From Gymnopilus junonius (Eukaryota; Basidiomycota; Agaricomycetes; Agaricales; Galerinaceae), in contig JADNYJ010000402.1 in the NCBI GenBank assembly GCA_015501075.1, forward strand, positions 1 through 29,395: a DNA stretch of 29,395 bases, written 5' to 3'. The stretch's first letter is position 1. Each line of letters opens with the position of its first letter. Both the position numbers and the translations under genes were made by a program. Positions 9,438 to 19,292 of the stretch are shown here, piece by piece. A model generated the notes under the pieces. The model was given only the letters and a program-made list of their open reading frames with translations. It ran no database searches and was not told the DNA's origin.

Positions 9438-12400
9438 GGATTAGGTGGAGGCTGTGTCTTCGGATGTGGCTTCTGCTTTCTTGGATGCTTGGCGAAAGTA
9501 TTCCAAGATGATTCATATTTCCCCTCACTCCCGTCCTTGGTGGGATGACTCTTGTGAGGATTCCTTCGATGCTTATCTGTGAGATAACTCTCACGATAAC
9601 CATAAAATTTTCCACAAAGCTGTCAAAGCTGCTAAGTGCAAGTTCTTTGATGAGCACATCAATGAAGTTGCCACTACCAACAAGCGCCCCTGGGATCTCA
9701 TGAACTGGATCCAGCAGCGCAAGTTACCACCCTCCGAGGCTATCCAATTTAATGGGCAGCCCTGCCATGATATGCCCTCCCTCTGGGATGCCCTTCATGG
9801 CACGTACAATTTGGCCTCTGACTGGATGTATGACATTAGTGGCCTCACCTCCCTTCCCAATATGGAAGTGTGAGCATGGACCACCTTTTCACTGTTAGAA
9901 TTGAGGGAGGCCTTGGCATCCTGCTCTAACAACTCAATGCCGGGTCCTGATCATATTAAGTGGTCACACCTCAAGGCAATTATTCGCGATGAACACTGTC
10001 TTCAGGTGTTCATACAGTTAGCTAATGCCTGCCTTCAGGTTGGGTATTGGCCGACTCACTTTAAGGAGTCCTTGTCAGTGATCATTCCTAAACTGAACAA
10101 GCCCTCATATTCCATGCCCAAGGCATTCAGGCCTATTGTACTCCTGAACACCCTTGGCAAATTGGTTGAAAAGATGCTTTCCAACCGCATTCAATTCGAT
10201 GCTGTTAAGCACAATATTTTTCATCCTAATCAACTCGGCGGTGTGCAGCAGCATTCCACCGAGGACGCGGGCTTGCTCCTCATGCACCTGGTGCATGCAG
10301 GGTGGGCTCGTGGCTTAAAGACCAGTGTCATCACCTTCGACGTGGCACAGTTCTTCCCCTCCCTCAATCACGAAGTGCTGATTGTAGTTCTCAGGAAGCA
10401 GGGCTTCCCTCCTAATGTGGTGGACTTCTTTTCATCATACCTGGTTGGCCGTTCCACATCTTACACCTGGAACAGTTTTCAATCTGACCCCCAACAAGCT
10501 GATGTCGGGGTGGGGCAGGGCTCTGCTTTGTCCCCAGTCCTCTCGGCACTCTTTCTTGCACCAGTGCTGAAACTTTTCATGCAGAATGAGTCGGTTTCCG
10601 ATACCACTCTGCTCTCTTATGTCGATGATGGCACACTCATTGTGCAGTCGAAGACACTCGATGCCAACTGCATAGCCCTCAAAAGATCCTATGCGGTAAT
10701 CTTTGAACTCTTCACAAAGTTCGCCCTCGCTCTTGAGCATGACAAGACGGAGTTATTCCATTTTGATCATTCTCATTCTGAGTTCAATCCGTCCATGGAT
10801 CTAGGGTATGCTCCCTACACTCATGACAAACATCTGATGCCCAAGCCATTTTGGTGGTACTTGGGTTTCTTCTTTGACCAGAAATTGACATTTCATGAAC
10901 ATGTCCGGTACTACTCCACCAAGTCCTTCACTACCATTAAGGTGATGCAGATGCTTGGTAACTCATCTAGGGGGCTTACACCCATGCAAAAGCATCTGCT
11001 TTACAGGTCTTGTGTGTTGCCTATTGCAATGTATGGCCTCCAGTTGTGGTTTTCCAAGGCACTAAGTGCCAGGGACCATCAAACTATTGACCAGCATGCA
11101 GCGGCATGCTGCGCTCTGGATTACCGGTGCATTCTGCACCTCCCCTACGGGAGGGATCAAGCCCTTGCTGGCCTGGTCCCTATCCACTTAGTCTTGAAAT
11201 GTGCTGCCACAGTAGGGGTTCTGCATATGGCAGCCCTCTCAGACACTCATCCAGTGCGCTCCCTTTTAAGCACACCCTTTTCCAAAGGAGCAAGTCCTCA
11301 CCCTCACTCTGCTGCTTTTATGACGGCCCCACAACATGCTAAGGTGCGGGGTACTGTTATGGATGTTGATAACATGCTCCATGTTGTCAGCGAGCCTCTG
11401 GAGCCCTTTGCTCCAGAAGCTCACCCTGGCGGGCGATTCCTTGAGTTGCATCAGGGGATTCATTTTGATACTACTCCAGCACCCAAGGATAAAGTTGGGC
11501 TCAGGCGCGAATGGTTAGACTGCTTCTGGGAAGCCTCGAAGCAGGAACCGTCTACTCTGGTTTGTGTCAGTGACGGGAGTCACCCCACTGACTGGAACAA
11601 GCAGCTATTGCAGCTTCGCTTGTATTTTGCCAAGGTATCGAGGTACATGCATCTCATATGTGGCTGGGAGTGCTCTGGCAGAGGATGCTGAGCTTTACTC
11701 TCTATGTACTGCAATTGTCCGGGCCTGTGCCATGGATAATTGTGACTACATTGTTATCATGTCGGACTCCACTAAGGCTTTGGGGAGTCTGCTTGATGCC
11801 TCCGTGCATTCCGGCCAGGGTCATTCCTTGGCTTTATTCACCCTTACAGAGTGGTGGACCAGAGGTCCTGGCCACCACATCTCTCTTCATCATGTCCCAT
11901 CTTCTTTGAAGTGGGGCATACACTACCAGCTCATCTCATGGTGACTGAGCTCTCAGTAGCGTGGGGCCTAACATGCCACACTCACTTGCCTCACTGCGTA
12001 AAGCAGCTGATGATAATCTGGGGGAAGGCTGGCAAGAGTTGTTCCAGCACCTTCGTACTCAGGGCGACAATTCTTGTCACTCACTGACCTTGACGGGGTC
12101 GACTCGAACCATGGGCCAAATGAGGTGGCCCTGGCTTCAGCTGCAGGCAGCGACTTGACTCTCTTTACAAGGGTCACTCGTGCCATCACTAACCATGCTC
12201 CCATTGGGGAGTATTACTCTCGATTCAACATCCCTGAATCCACCAGTTGCGAGTGTGGCCACCATACCCAAACTCTGACCACCTATTCTGAACATGTCCC
12301 CAACATGATCATCACAACTATCCAGTTCATCTGGATCAGCTCGTTTCCTTTTTGAAGGCTAACCCCAGTGTTCGCTTCAACCGCCCTCCTCGAGGTGTTG

Positions 12401-12866
12401 GATGACTTGGTTGGGCAAGGTAGGTGTGTTCCTGTTGGCTGGATTCTCAGTCTGGGGTGCCTCAGAACAGAGTCCTAATACTTGGCGGGCTTCAGCTTTG
12501 CTGGGTTGAGGGTGGGGGTCTTGGTTCTGGAGCTTCGGCACTATCAACAGACAAGTGTGCCCCCTGCTTCAGTGACCCGAAATGGTCTGCCTTCAGTGGC
12601 TAACACAGTATGCACACATCCTGGGTTGTCAGGTTTGGCTGGCGGGCCCCCTTCTGGTGCCCTTCCATTACTTTGTTGGACCCCTCCCTTCGGTCAGGGC
12701 ATCAATGAGAGTACGGGCCACTGTTGTGTGGTCCCAAGTTGGCCCGCGAGAGCCAGTCTCGCACTAGGCGTAGCTTAATGGTAGATTACTTTGGGTGTAT
12801 GTATATCTGCGACCGGACTGCTTCTGCGCACCGGTATTAAATCCTTGATTTAAAAAAAAAAAAAAA
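9438..12866 (+). mobile_element. LINE retrotransposon, 5' truncated
   Basis: It is bounded by a 15-bp duplication and ends in 15 A residues (12852-12866). It encodes reverse transcriptase, RNase H and a C-terminal Cys/His tail. The apurinic endonuclease is missing, so the copy is 5' truncated, as is usual for incompletely copied LINEs. RNase H downstream of reverse transcriptase fits the I/Tad1-like group; the exact clade cannot be set by eye. It looks younger than the flanking LTR elements, because it keeps a 596-codon open frame and visibly more CG dinucleotides. Confidence 0.95.
9439..12402 (+). pseudogene. LINE ORF2: reverse transcriptase, RNase H, Cys/His tail
   Basis: The first frame runs from the truncation point with a TAG at 9442 and TGAs at 9580 and 9871, then stays open to 11691. 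Reverse transcriptase motifs include PGPDHIKWSHLKA, a first catalytic Asp in VITFDVAQFFPSLN, GVGQGSALSPVLSALFLA and YVDDG (10618-10632); the active-site Asp residues are present. RNase H follows with Asp in VCVSDGS (11572), Glu in AEDAELYSL (11690) and Asp in IMSDSTKAL (11765), but the frame changes between about 11600 and 11660. A tail with FTRVTRAITNHAPIGEYY and CECGHHTQ (about 12165-12270) matches the Cys/His segment that closes many fungal LINE ORFs. The last codons, near 12402, are in a shifted frame. It cannot make a full-length protein. Confidence 0.9.
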
Positions 12867-13376
12867 GTGACTGCCTTACCCAGCTGTCTGGGAAGGATGT
12901 CTTTGCCATCTCTCCAACAGGCTCAGGCAAGATGCTCATGTTCTGGATACTGCTCCTCTTCATTACCAAGGGGATAACCATTATCATCACAGCCCTGAGC
13001 CCTCAACATCCTTGGAGATGAAAATGTGAAGGAATTAGAGAGGTTGAAGATAAAGGGTGTCAACATCACAGGGAGAAATGCAAGCCCTGGCTGCACTCTA
13101 TTCAAGGTAGGTATTAAGGAGGTCTTGAGTGAGGGCAAAACTGACTCACTATGATCACTTCAATCTGCTTTGGAAAGCAAAAACTTTACCTCTCATTTAT
13201 TCAACATATCCATCAATGAGGCACACTGTATCAAACATTGGGGCAAGGATTTTCAACCTGATTATGCCAATCTTGGGTGTTTACAGTGGTCAGTGCCTTC
13301 ACATGTCCAATTTCACCTTGTTTCTGCTACACTACCAGCCGCGAGATGCATCTCGCACATGTTGCGATGATCACCT
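12867..13376 (+). pseudogene. RecQ-type helicase fragment, copy 1
   Basis: Translated segments match the first RecA-like domain of a RecQ DNA helicase. Motif I is SPTGSGKMLMFW (12911-12946; the usual Thr after Lys is Met). Motif Ia reads TALS then LNILGDEN, with a small frameshift near 13003. Motif II is INEAHC (usual Asp is Asn, codon 13214-13216), followed by KHWGKDFQPDYANLG and motif III VSATLP. There is a TGA near 13151. Thr to Met and Asp to Asn both fit CpG transitions. The LINE insertion removed contact with the upstream part, of which only 9423-9437 remains next to the gypsy LTR. No second RecA domain is seen. Downstream lies a TIR end. Confidence 0.85.
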
Positions 13377-13416
13377 GATGGTCTAAGGGGCAAGCCAAAC
13401 AAGGCCAACATGTAAT

Positions 13417-13517
13417 GTTTTGCCAGTCATCATGAAGCATTCAAAGTTTCCAAGTTCTACTTTAGGAAACTGTGACTCACAGTTACATAATGCATAACAA
13501 GGCTGGGTAGGAGTCTG
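13417..13517. repeat. diverged right TIR of the CAGACTCC family
   Basis: The last 17 bases, GGCTGGGTAGGAGTCTG, match the right end of the 296-bp element (7563-7579) apart from one base, and the inner edge GTTTTGCCAGTC matches its inner arm at 7474. The length (101 bp) is close to the corresponding 106 bp. It follows a RecQ fragment in the same order and orientation as in the 22228-24463 element. The left end is not in the window. Confidence 0.6.
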
Positions 13518-14235
13518 ATCTCTGACATCTATTGGCCAGCATGCTTGTATCAAAGATTGTGAAGAGAGAAAGATCAAGGACACTTGGGCAACATTGATGC
13601 CACCCTGGATCAATGGCAGAAAGATGCAGAAAATGGGATGCACTTGCTAAGTATGTCAAATACTTTTTTGACTGAAAACCAGTTCACTCTCATTATCCAG
13701 ATGGTTCCCATGATGAGAAAGGATGAGTATTTTGCCCGGATGATACAACTGCTCATCCTTGCTCATTGCCTGCATCTTAGCATCACTGAGTAGCAAAGAA
13801 AAATATGGTCCAGTCATGGAGCTTGCCCTATGGTGAACAGGTCTTGCCCTCTTTAGGTCCTGTCATTGCGTTTGCCTTGTTGAAACTCGATTCCATTGGT
13901 GGTACTTCTTCGGCTTTCAGGTTGTTCAAGTGTGAGCAGGAATGTTCTTGGCTTCCTTGGACATAATATCAACAACTGGAGACCGTAGTCCTGGAGAATG
14001 GCTACATCTCTAAAGCTTGAGGTGCAGGTGTTCGAAAGGACATATAAAGGATGCAGCCTTTATTTTCTGTGCTTTCTTTCCACAATCTTCAGTTACTCAT
14101 GCCATGCCAATATCTTGTGGATTGGAGTTTAGTCCACCTTAGCTATTTTCATGGGAGTGGGCTCCTCATTGCAGGCATGTCTGACTGTCCCCCAGAGCAC
14201 ATTCACTATGACTATCAACCTCCAAGATGCAGTCT
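13518..14235. other. no gene recognised
   Basis: Short frames only (for example 13584-13793 on the plus strand, rich in Met and Leu) without recognisable motifs. Bases 13518-13526 (ATCTCTGAC) could be the right 9-bp duplication of the TIR element ending at 13517, but no partner was found. Confidence 0.5.
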
Positions 14236-15018
14236 GTCTTCCACATTGCCATGGGATCAGACGCTTTCATCTGGCAGGACTGTCACAAAGCCCCATGGCC
14301 TCCCATTGATAGGTCAGACTGACCGGCTCGTCATTACCCCAGCCACCACCTCCAGGCTACTATCTACCTCTTCCCTGTAAAGAAAGAGATAGTTGGCCTT
14401 GACTGGATCCCTTATACTGACCACCATGGCAATGACTGCTGCTACTATATTGCTACCATTATATCTTAGCCATTGTGTTCAACCGTTTTCCTTGTCCAAT
14501 GGCGTTTATCCTCTCATGGGATCAGGTGATGGTAAATGACTCTGTCCACAGCATTACCAGCCACAGCACTCAAGAATGGAAGAGTGCAATGCCTCTCAAT
14601 CTGGGGAGGTGGTTCCTTCAAAACTTTCCAATGACAATAATTTGAACACTATCTAAAATGAATTCATACTTGACCTTTTCAGATGCCATGCCATGGTGCC
14701 ATCATCCAGATTCAGTGGACGCCAACCTAATTGACAAATGCAGCCTACTTCAACTGTCCATGTCTTCCTCCATAAGTCCCAATTGCCTCACTGGTTGGAA
14801 TTGAGGCAGATGATGAGGAAGATGAGGACTATGCAGACAAAGTTTTGGCCATGTTAACTTTGAATTTATTGCCACCCCACTTACAATGGCCATGAGTGAA
14901 GAGAGTTGGGAGTCCCAAATGGAATGTGAGCATTGATACCACTCCCAACACCAATATCTGTCTCAATAATATGGCAAATCTACACAATGCAGATCATCTG
15001 GAAGCTTTGAAGGCCTGA
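14236..15018 (+). pseudogene. possible decayed coding sequence, unidentified
   Basis: One plus frame contains protein-like stretches separated by stops, for example HLQATIYLFPVKKEIVGLDW and IEADDEEDEDYADKV. Stops include TGA at 14320, TAG at 14467 and several between about 14520 and 14680, and the frame closes with TGA at 15016. The acidic run and preserved frame suggest an old gene, but no family is recognised. Confidence 0.25.
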
Positions 15019-16508
15019 AGGCCTTCCATTATCACCATTTCTTACTACAGATTTCAGACAATATTAATGGTGCCAAGCGAACATGGGGAGGCAGTAGAAT
15101 TTGGTGTCAAGTTCTTGGGCGTTGGCAAAATACTTGTCCTGTGGTCTGTTTCAGTAGTCTGTTTGGTTTGTTCCACATCTCTCATTGCTCCATCATGTCT
15201 TTCTCCTGGCATTCCTTGAATCTCTTCCTCTGCCATTCACTTATGCACCCCCTTTCTTTTTCTCACACATTACATTTTCCTCCTTACCTCTTGTGAGCAT
15301 GCTCCAACCCTTTTGTCTCCTTCCTTGCATATTTTCCTCTGCACTTGACTATCTTCATGGCTTTTTTTTTCCCCGTTTGTGATGCATATATATGGGCACT
15401 GGTTTTCTTTGAATCATTGTATTGGTGAAGAGAATATTGAAATCTGCGATAAATCATACCTCACATTGTCTCCAGCTCAGGAGTAGTTTCCTCTGTTGTC
15501 AAAATGATGGGTGCTGGAAGCAATGGTCATTCCTAGGGCCTCATCCAAAAGTTCGAATTATGATGCAGATGAGAGGGCCGGATTTACTCATTTCCAAAAT
15601 GAGTGCATCAAGTTCCTGCTTGTCCATTCATGTTCTCGCTGTATTTCCCACTCCATCGATGCCAGTGGTGCGAGTTTGTGTCACAAATGACATCATTTGA
15701 GATTCAGTCAATTAGCAAAGCCTTCAAATCATTTCACTCACCTAATCAACCTCTAGTGGTTGGTGGCTGTCGAGTTCTCCTTCGTTAACTACACAATCAA
15801 TATGGTGATCGAACCCATCCCACCATAAGTGTTCAAAAATTGTTTTAATCAGCCACATTGGCATATCAGAGAGGGAGGCAGGCATCAGCAGCCTTTCAAA
15901 TCATCATATATCATACTCCTGCAGTGATTCTCTAGACGCAGACCTGGTGCTGCTACAAACCTGACAATCTCACCTTCAAAAACCCATTAAATACTGCAAG
16001 AAAATCGAAATAGGATGAATTCTGCAAACAAAGGCAGTTACAGTTAAGTGGCTTCACGATAAAAATCGTTATATAGAGGTTGCATTGGCTTTATGGATCC
16101 TAGAGTAGCTAAACAGATATTGCTGCTAAGGAAGTAATTCAGATTTGCAACTTGGCTTCTATCCTAGTCCATATGGCAATAGTCAGCATCCACTATGTGA
16201 GACAAGAATGTGCTGGGTAAACTAAAGCATAGTTGGCTCTAATAATGCCTTTCACTCCTTTTATTGCCCTAGTAGACTACCTTCTCTTAGTCATTGCCCT
16301 TCCTGTGTCAGATACCATCACGGTGAATATACCTACACTAACTTAACAGTGGCTCATTTCAGAGAACCAAGACACAATTTCCTCCATGCTTCAATTCAAA
16401 AGGATTAGGTTTGGCTGAACATCTCAAAATTTATTTTCGCAAAGGTATTTAAGGGTACTAGTAACAATAACTGCTAAGGCCATCAAGGTGTCCAGAGGGG
16501 AAACTTGA
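15019..16508. other. no gene recognised; pyrimidine-rich, TATA-containing segment
   Basis: Bases 15190-15375 are strongly pyrimidine-rich and are followed by a TATATATG near 15386, which resembles a fungal promoter on the plus strand. The frames after it (15422-15788) are short and unidentified. The rest, up to the 3' end of the host gene at 16509, holds nothing I can support. Confidence 0.4.
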
Positions 16509-19292
16509 TCAGAATGCATCTGAGTCATAAGACTTGTCAAAATTAGGCTCATCATCTGACAAATCTATGCTGGGGGCAGAAATTCGATGCCTTGGAAGAA
16601 TGTTTGAAAAACTTAGGATCACAAACACAGTGATGAAGATGCTTACATTGCTTCTGCACAGATATCAAGCAAAAGCTTTGTCAAACAAGCCTTTACCTTG
16701 GGAATTTCCAATCCTTGGAACAGGGCCTTCTTGAGAGAAGCAAGGATAGCCAAGTCCTCTTCGTCAATGTCAGGCATCAGAGGAGCACTTTTATCCATAG
16801 CCAGAAGCGTAGGATACAGGCGAATGGCCTTGTGAATCTGGAAATGTTCTCGACTTTCATTGAGAGCAAGAAAAAATAAGCCAATATGCACCATGACATT
16901 CGTCGAGGCGAGGAAGTGTATGAAGTCTTTCCATTCGAAATTAAAGAAACAATCCACATATAGTTTGGGCAGGCAACCTGGAATAGTTAGAGACCGCACT
17001 GCAACTTCCTTGGAAGCTGGGTGGCTCCACCATCGATTCAGGTTCTCAAGCACAGATTGGTTAGCAATCCACATAAAAAAGGCTAGGCCTTACCTCGGTG
17101 CAGTCATCATCAGTAAAGGCAGTGATTTTGAGTTGCCTTTGATAATGAAGTGGCAGGGAACAACCAGAATACTCTAGATCAAGCTTCTGCTGCAATTGGC
17201 TAAGCTGCTTACTGTTGAGTGTCAGAAGATAACATCTCCACCACACAGCAGCTGGGAACTCCAGTTTCAATGAGTCCTCAAGGTCCTTGATGGACAAGAG
17301 TTTGTGAGCCGGTCCTACAACAGGAATTGCTACTGCTAGCAAATTTTGTCTGAGGGTAATGATGCTGTCTTTGAGCTAAAATAACAATGAAGTAGTGAAC
17401 CAGATATGGAGTAGGGCATGTACTCACGGCACTCCAGTTATGGGGAGTTCTTGAAAGGGGTTTCAGTTCTAGAGTGAAATCTGACATTAAAGCAGGGCAG
17501 ATAGTCAGAAGTGCAACCTACCTCCTGCTTGCACATTGGCGAAAGCAAAAGCCACATCTGCCAGATTGTTATATACCTCCTTGACATTCTCAGCAGGTCT
17601 CTCAGGAAACCAGAAGCCTGACAATGCAGCAATCTCTTGAAACTTTTCGATTGCAATTTGAAGAAGTTGCTTCTTCATAATCAATTTTGCCTTCGCCGTG
17701 ACTGTGGTTGCCATGCCACTGTCATCACCTTGACTTTGGCTACCATGCTGGCTTCCACCACGATGGCTTCCGCTATACTGGCTTCCACCATGCTGGCTTC
17801 CGCTATGCTGGATTCCATGATGAGGGCTTCCGTGTCCCAGTTCGTGGGATGGCCTGTTGAAGGTTTGTGATTGCTGAGCATTGCCGTAAGGGTGGAAGGC
17901 ATTGTATGTTGAAGACGCACTTCTACGAATCGAAGGAGCTGCTGTGATCCCCTGCTCTGAAAGCTCTTGAGAGTCTAGAACCCGGATATGCAAAGAAGTC
18001 AAGGATGCACAACTCTCAGGGGGGCGGCGTTCTGCGAGCATCACAGCTATCACATCCTTCTTTGAAAGCCATCAGGACGAGAAGAAAAGGTAAGTGAATG
18101 TAGATTCTACATACCCACATAGTGGACGGATCGGCTGCCCAAGACAAATTGACGGCAGGAGGCCGGGTCTTCAAATACATGCCATCTGAGCTGATCAATT
18201 GCTGGTCGGCTGAGCCATATGCAGGACCTAATGCTGCTAAGCTTGGCAGGAGAAGGAAAGACAGAAAAACAAGCATACCTGTGGACAGATCTAGGTTCAC
18301 ATTTGGGAGGGTGGACACATTTGTAGACGGGGACAAAGGTGCAGAAATGGTTAGTTCCTGTAGCCCACAAAGTAGACAAGAGTAACATACTCAGCAGAGA
18401 ATAGAGTGTGTTTCGAATTGAGGCCTCAGGCTCATGGTCAGAGCTGTGATGACTGCTTGGCTGATGATAGACGGTGTTGCCATAGGAGGCTATATACCAG
18501 TATATCAGGTTAGTAAGAGAAAGAAACATTGAGAAGAATAAATATACTGGGCATATTGGGGGGTATATGGTCGTATTTTTGACAGTTTGCCTGTGGATAT
18601 GAATTCACAGGGCTGGGGAAACCTGAAAACCTGATTAGAAAAAGAAGGAGAGTAAATTGATGGCAAAAGCGTACTTGACCAGTTGCATAGCACATTCTCG
18701 TTCATGGGCTCAGGTGACTGACCATAAATCTGAAGATTATATGCATCGGGAAGACAGTATGTGCCATAGGAGCCTGTATATCCAGTCAATAGAAAGAAGT
18801 GGACACAGAAAGCAAGTGCATGCCTTGCATACCACTGGGAAAGCCAAGGAGCAGACGGCTGTGACCAGGGGAATTTGCTTGTGAATATAAAATGTCATTA
18901 TTATTGAGGCCTGTAGTTCAGGTTAGAAGGAGGAGAAAAACAAAAGGCAAAAGCAGACTCGATGAATAGGAACAGGCATTCTCATTCACGACCCCGAGTT
19001 GCTGGCCATAGGTGAGAGAACTGGGCTGGTCATTAGTTGCAGAGGGGTCATAGAGGGCTGTATTCCAAATTATCAAGAAGGAGTGAGGGCAAGAAGAAGA
19101 GCTTAGCATATGCCAGCCAACAGGAAAGCTGCCATCTACACAAGGGGACCGCAAAGAGCAGGCAGCAGAGTAAGATACTGACAATGGAGCGAGCCCAAGA
19201 CCGCCGGCATCTGGAGGAGGGTCATCTGAAAGCAACACCAGGGCTCTATGTCAGATAATTCCAACAGAGGAGTGAAGAAACGTACTAGACAT
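16509..19292 (-). CDS. multi-exon host gene, unknown function, Gly/Ser/His repeat and acidic C-terminus
   Basis: Exons (minus strand, 3' to 5'): 16509-16590, 16647-17044, 17094-17375, 17428-17480, 17522-18059, 18115-18236, then 18391-18489, 18548-18622, 18675-18773, 18836-18910 and 18959-19057. Introns within the 3' part are 41-56 nt with GT and AG ends; the one at 17045-17093 has a clear TGCTAAC branch site. Reading phase is conserved through all these junctions. The 154-nt gap 18237-18390 may hide a further small exon. The protein has an N-terminal module repeat (see 18391-19057), a Gly/Ser/His/Gln repeat, a helical region (AKAKLIMKKQLLQIAIEKFQ) and an acidic end (SIDLSDDEPNFDKSYDSDAF). The start is unresolved: a very short first exon at ATG 19292 or an ATG at 19378 are candidates. 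I recognise no family. No internal stop or CpG-type damage is evident. Confidence 0.75.
17748..17837 (-). repeat. 15-bp coding minisatellite
   Basis: About six units close to CTGGCTTCCACCATG (plus strand) follow each other without gaps, with an alternating 30-bp pattern (CCACCA versus CCGCTA). On the minus strand they encode a Gly-Ser-Gln-His/Tyr-Gly/Ser pentapeptide repeat within the host gene. The segment is probably disordered and may vary in copy number. Confidence 0.85.
18391..19057 (-). repeat. tandem two-exon modules inside the host gene
   Basis: Three 99-nt exons start at 18391, 18675 and 18959, exactly 284 bp apart. Two 75-nt exons (18548-18622 and 18836-18910) alternate with them. 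Every one of these exons is phase 1 on both sides, so modules can be added or lost without breaking the frame. Exon sequence has diverged but keeps landmarks: Tyr-Gly near the start of the 99-nt exons, Asn-Glu-Asn in two of them, and Tyr-x-Gln-Ala-Asn at the same position in both 75-nt exons. Introns between are 48-62 nt. Confidence 0.8.

Noticed and set aside
12482..12778. 98-codon plus frame after the LINE coding region
   Set aside because: It falls in the LINE 3' untranslated part and has no recognisable domain; it most likely stays open because of GC-rich composition.
17637..17870. Plus-strand frame rich in Ala, Ser and Met
   Set aside because: It is the antisense of the 15-bp minisatellite in the minus-strand exon; the exon is supported by splice sites and phase.
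16509..18059. Assignment of the host gene to DUF6532 or another common Agaricomycete family
   Set aside because: General composition and exon style are similar, but I could not see the characteristic motifs, so no family name is given.
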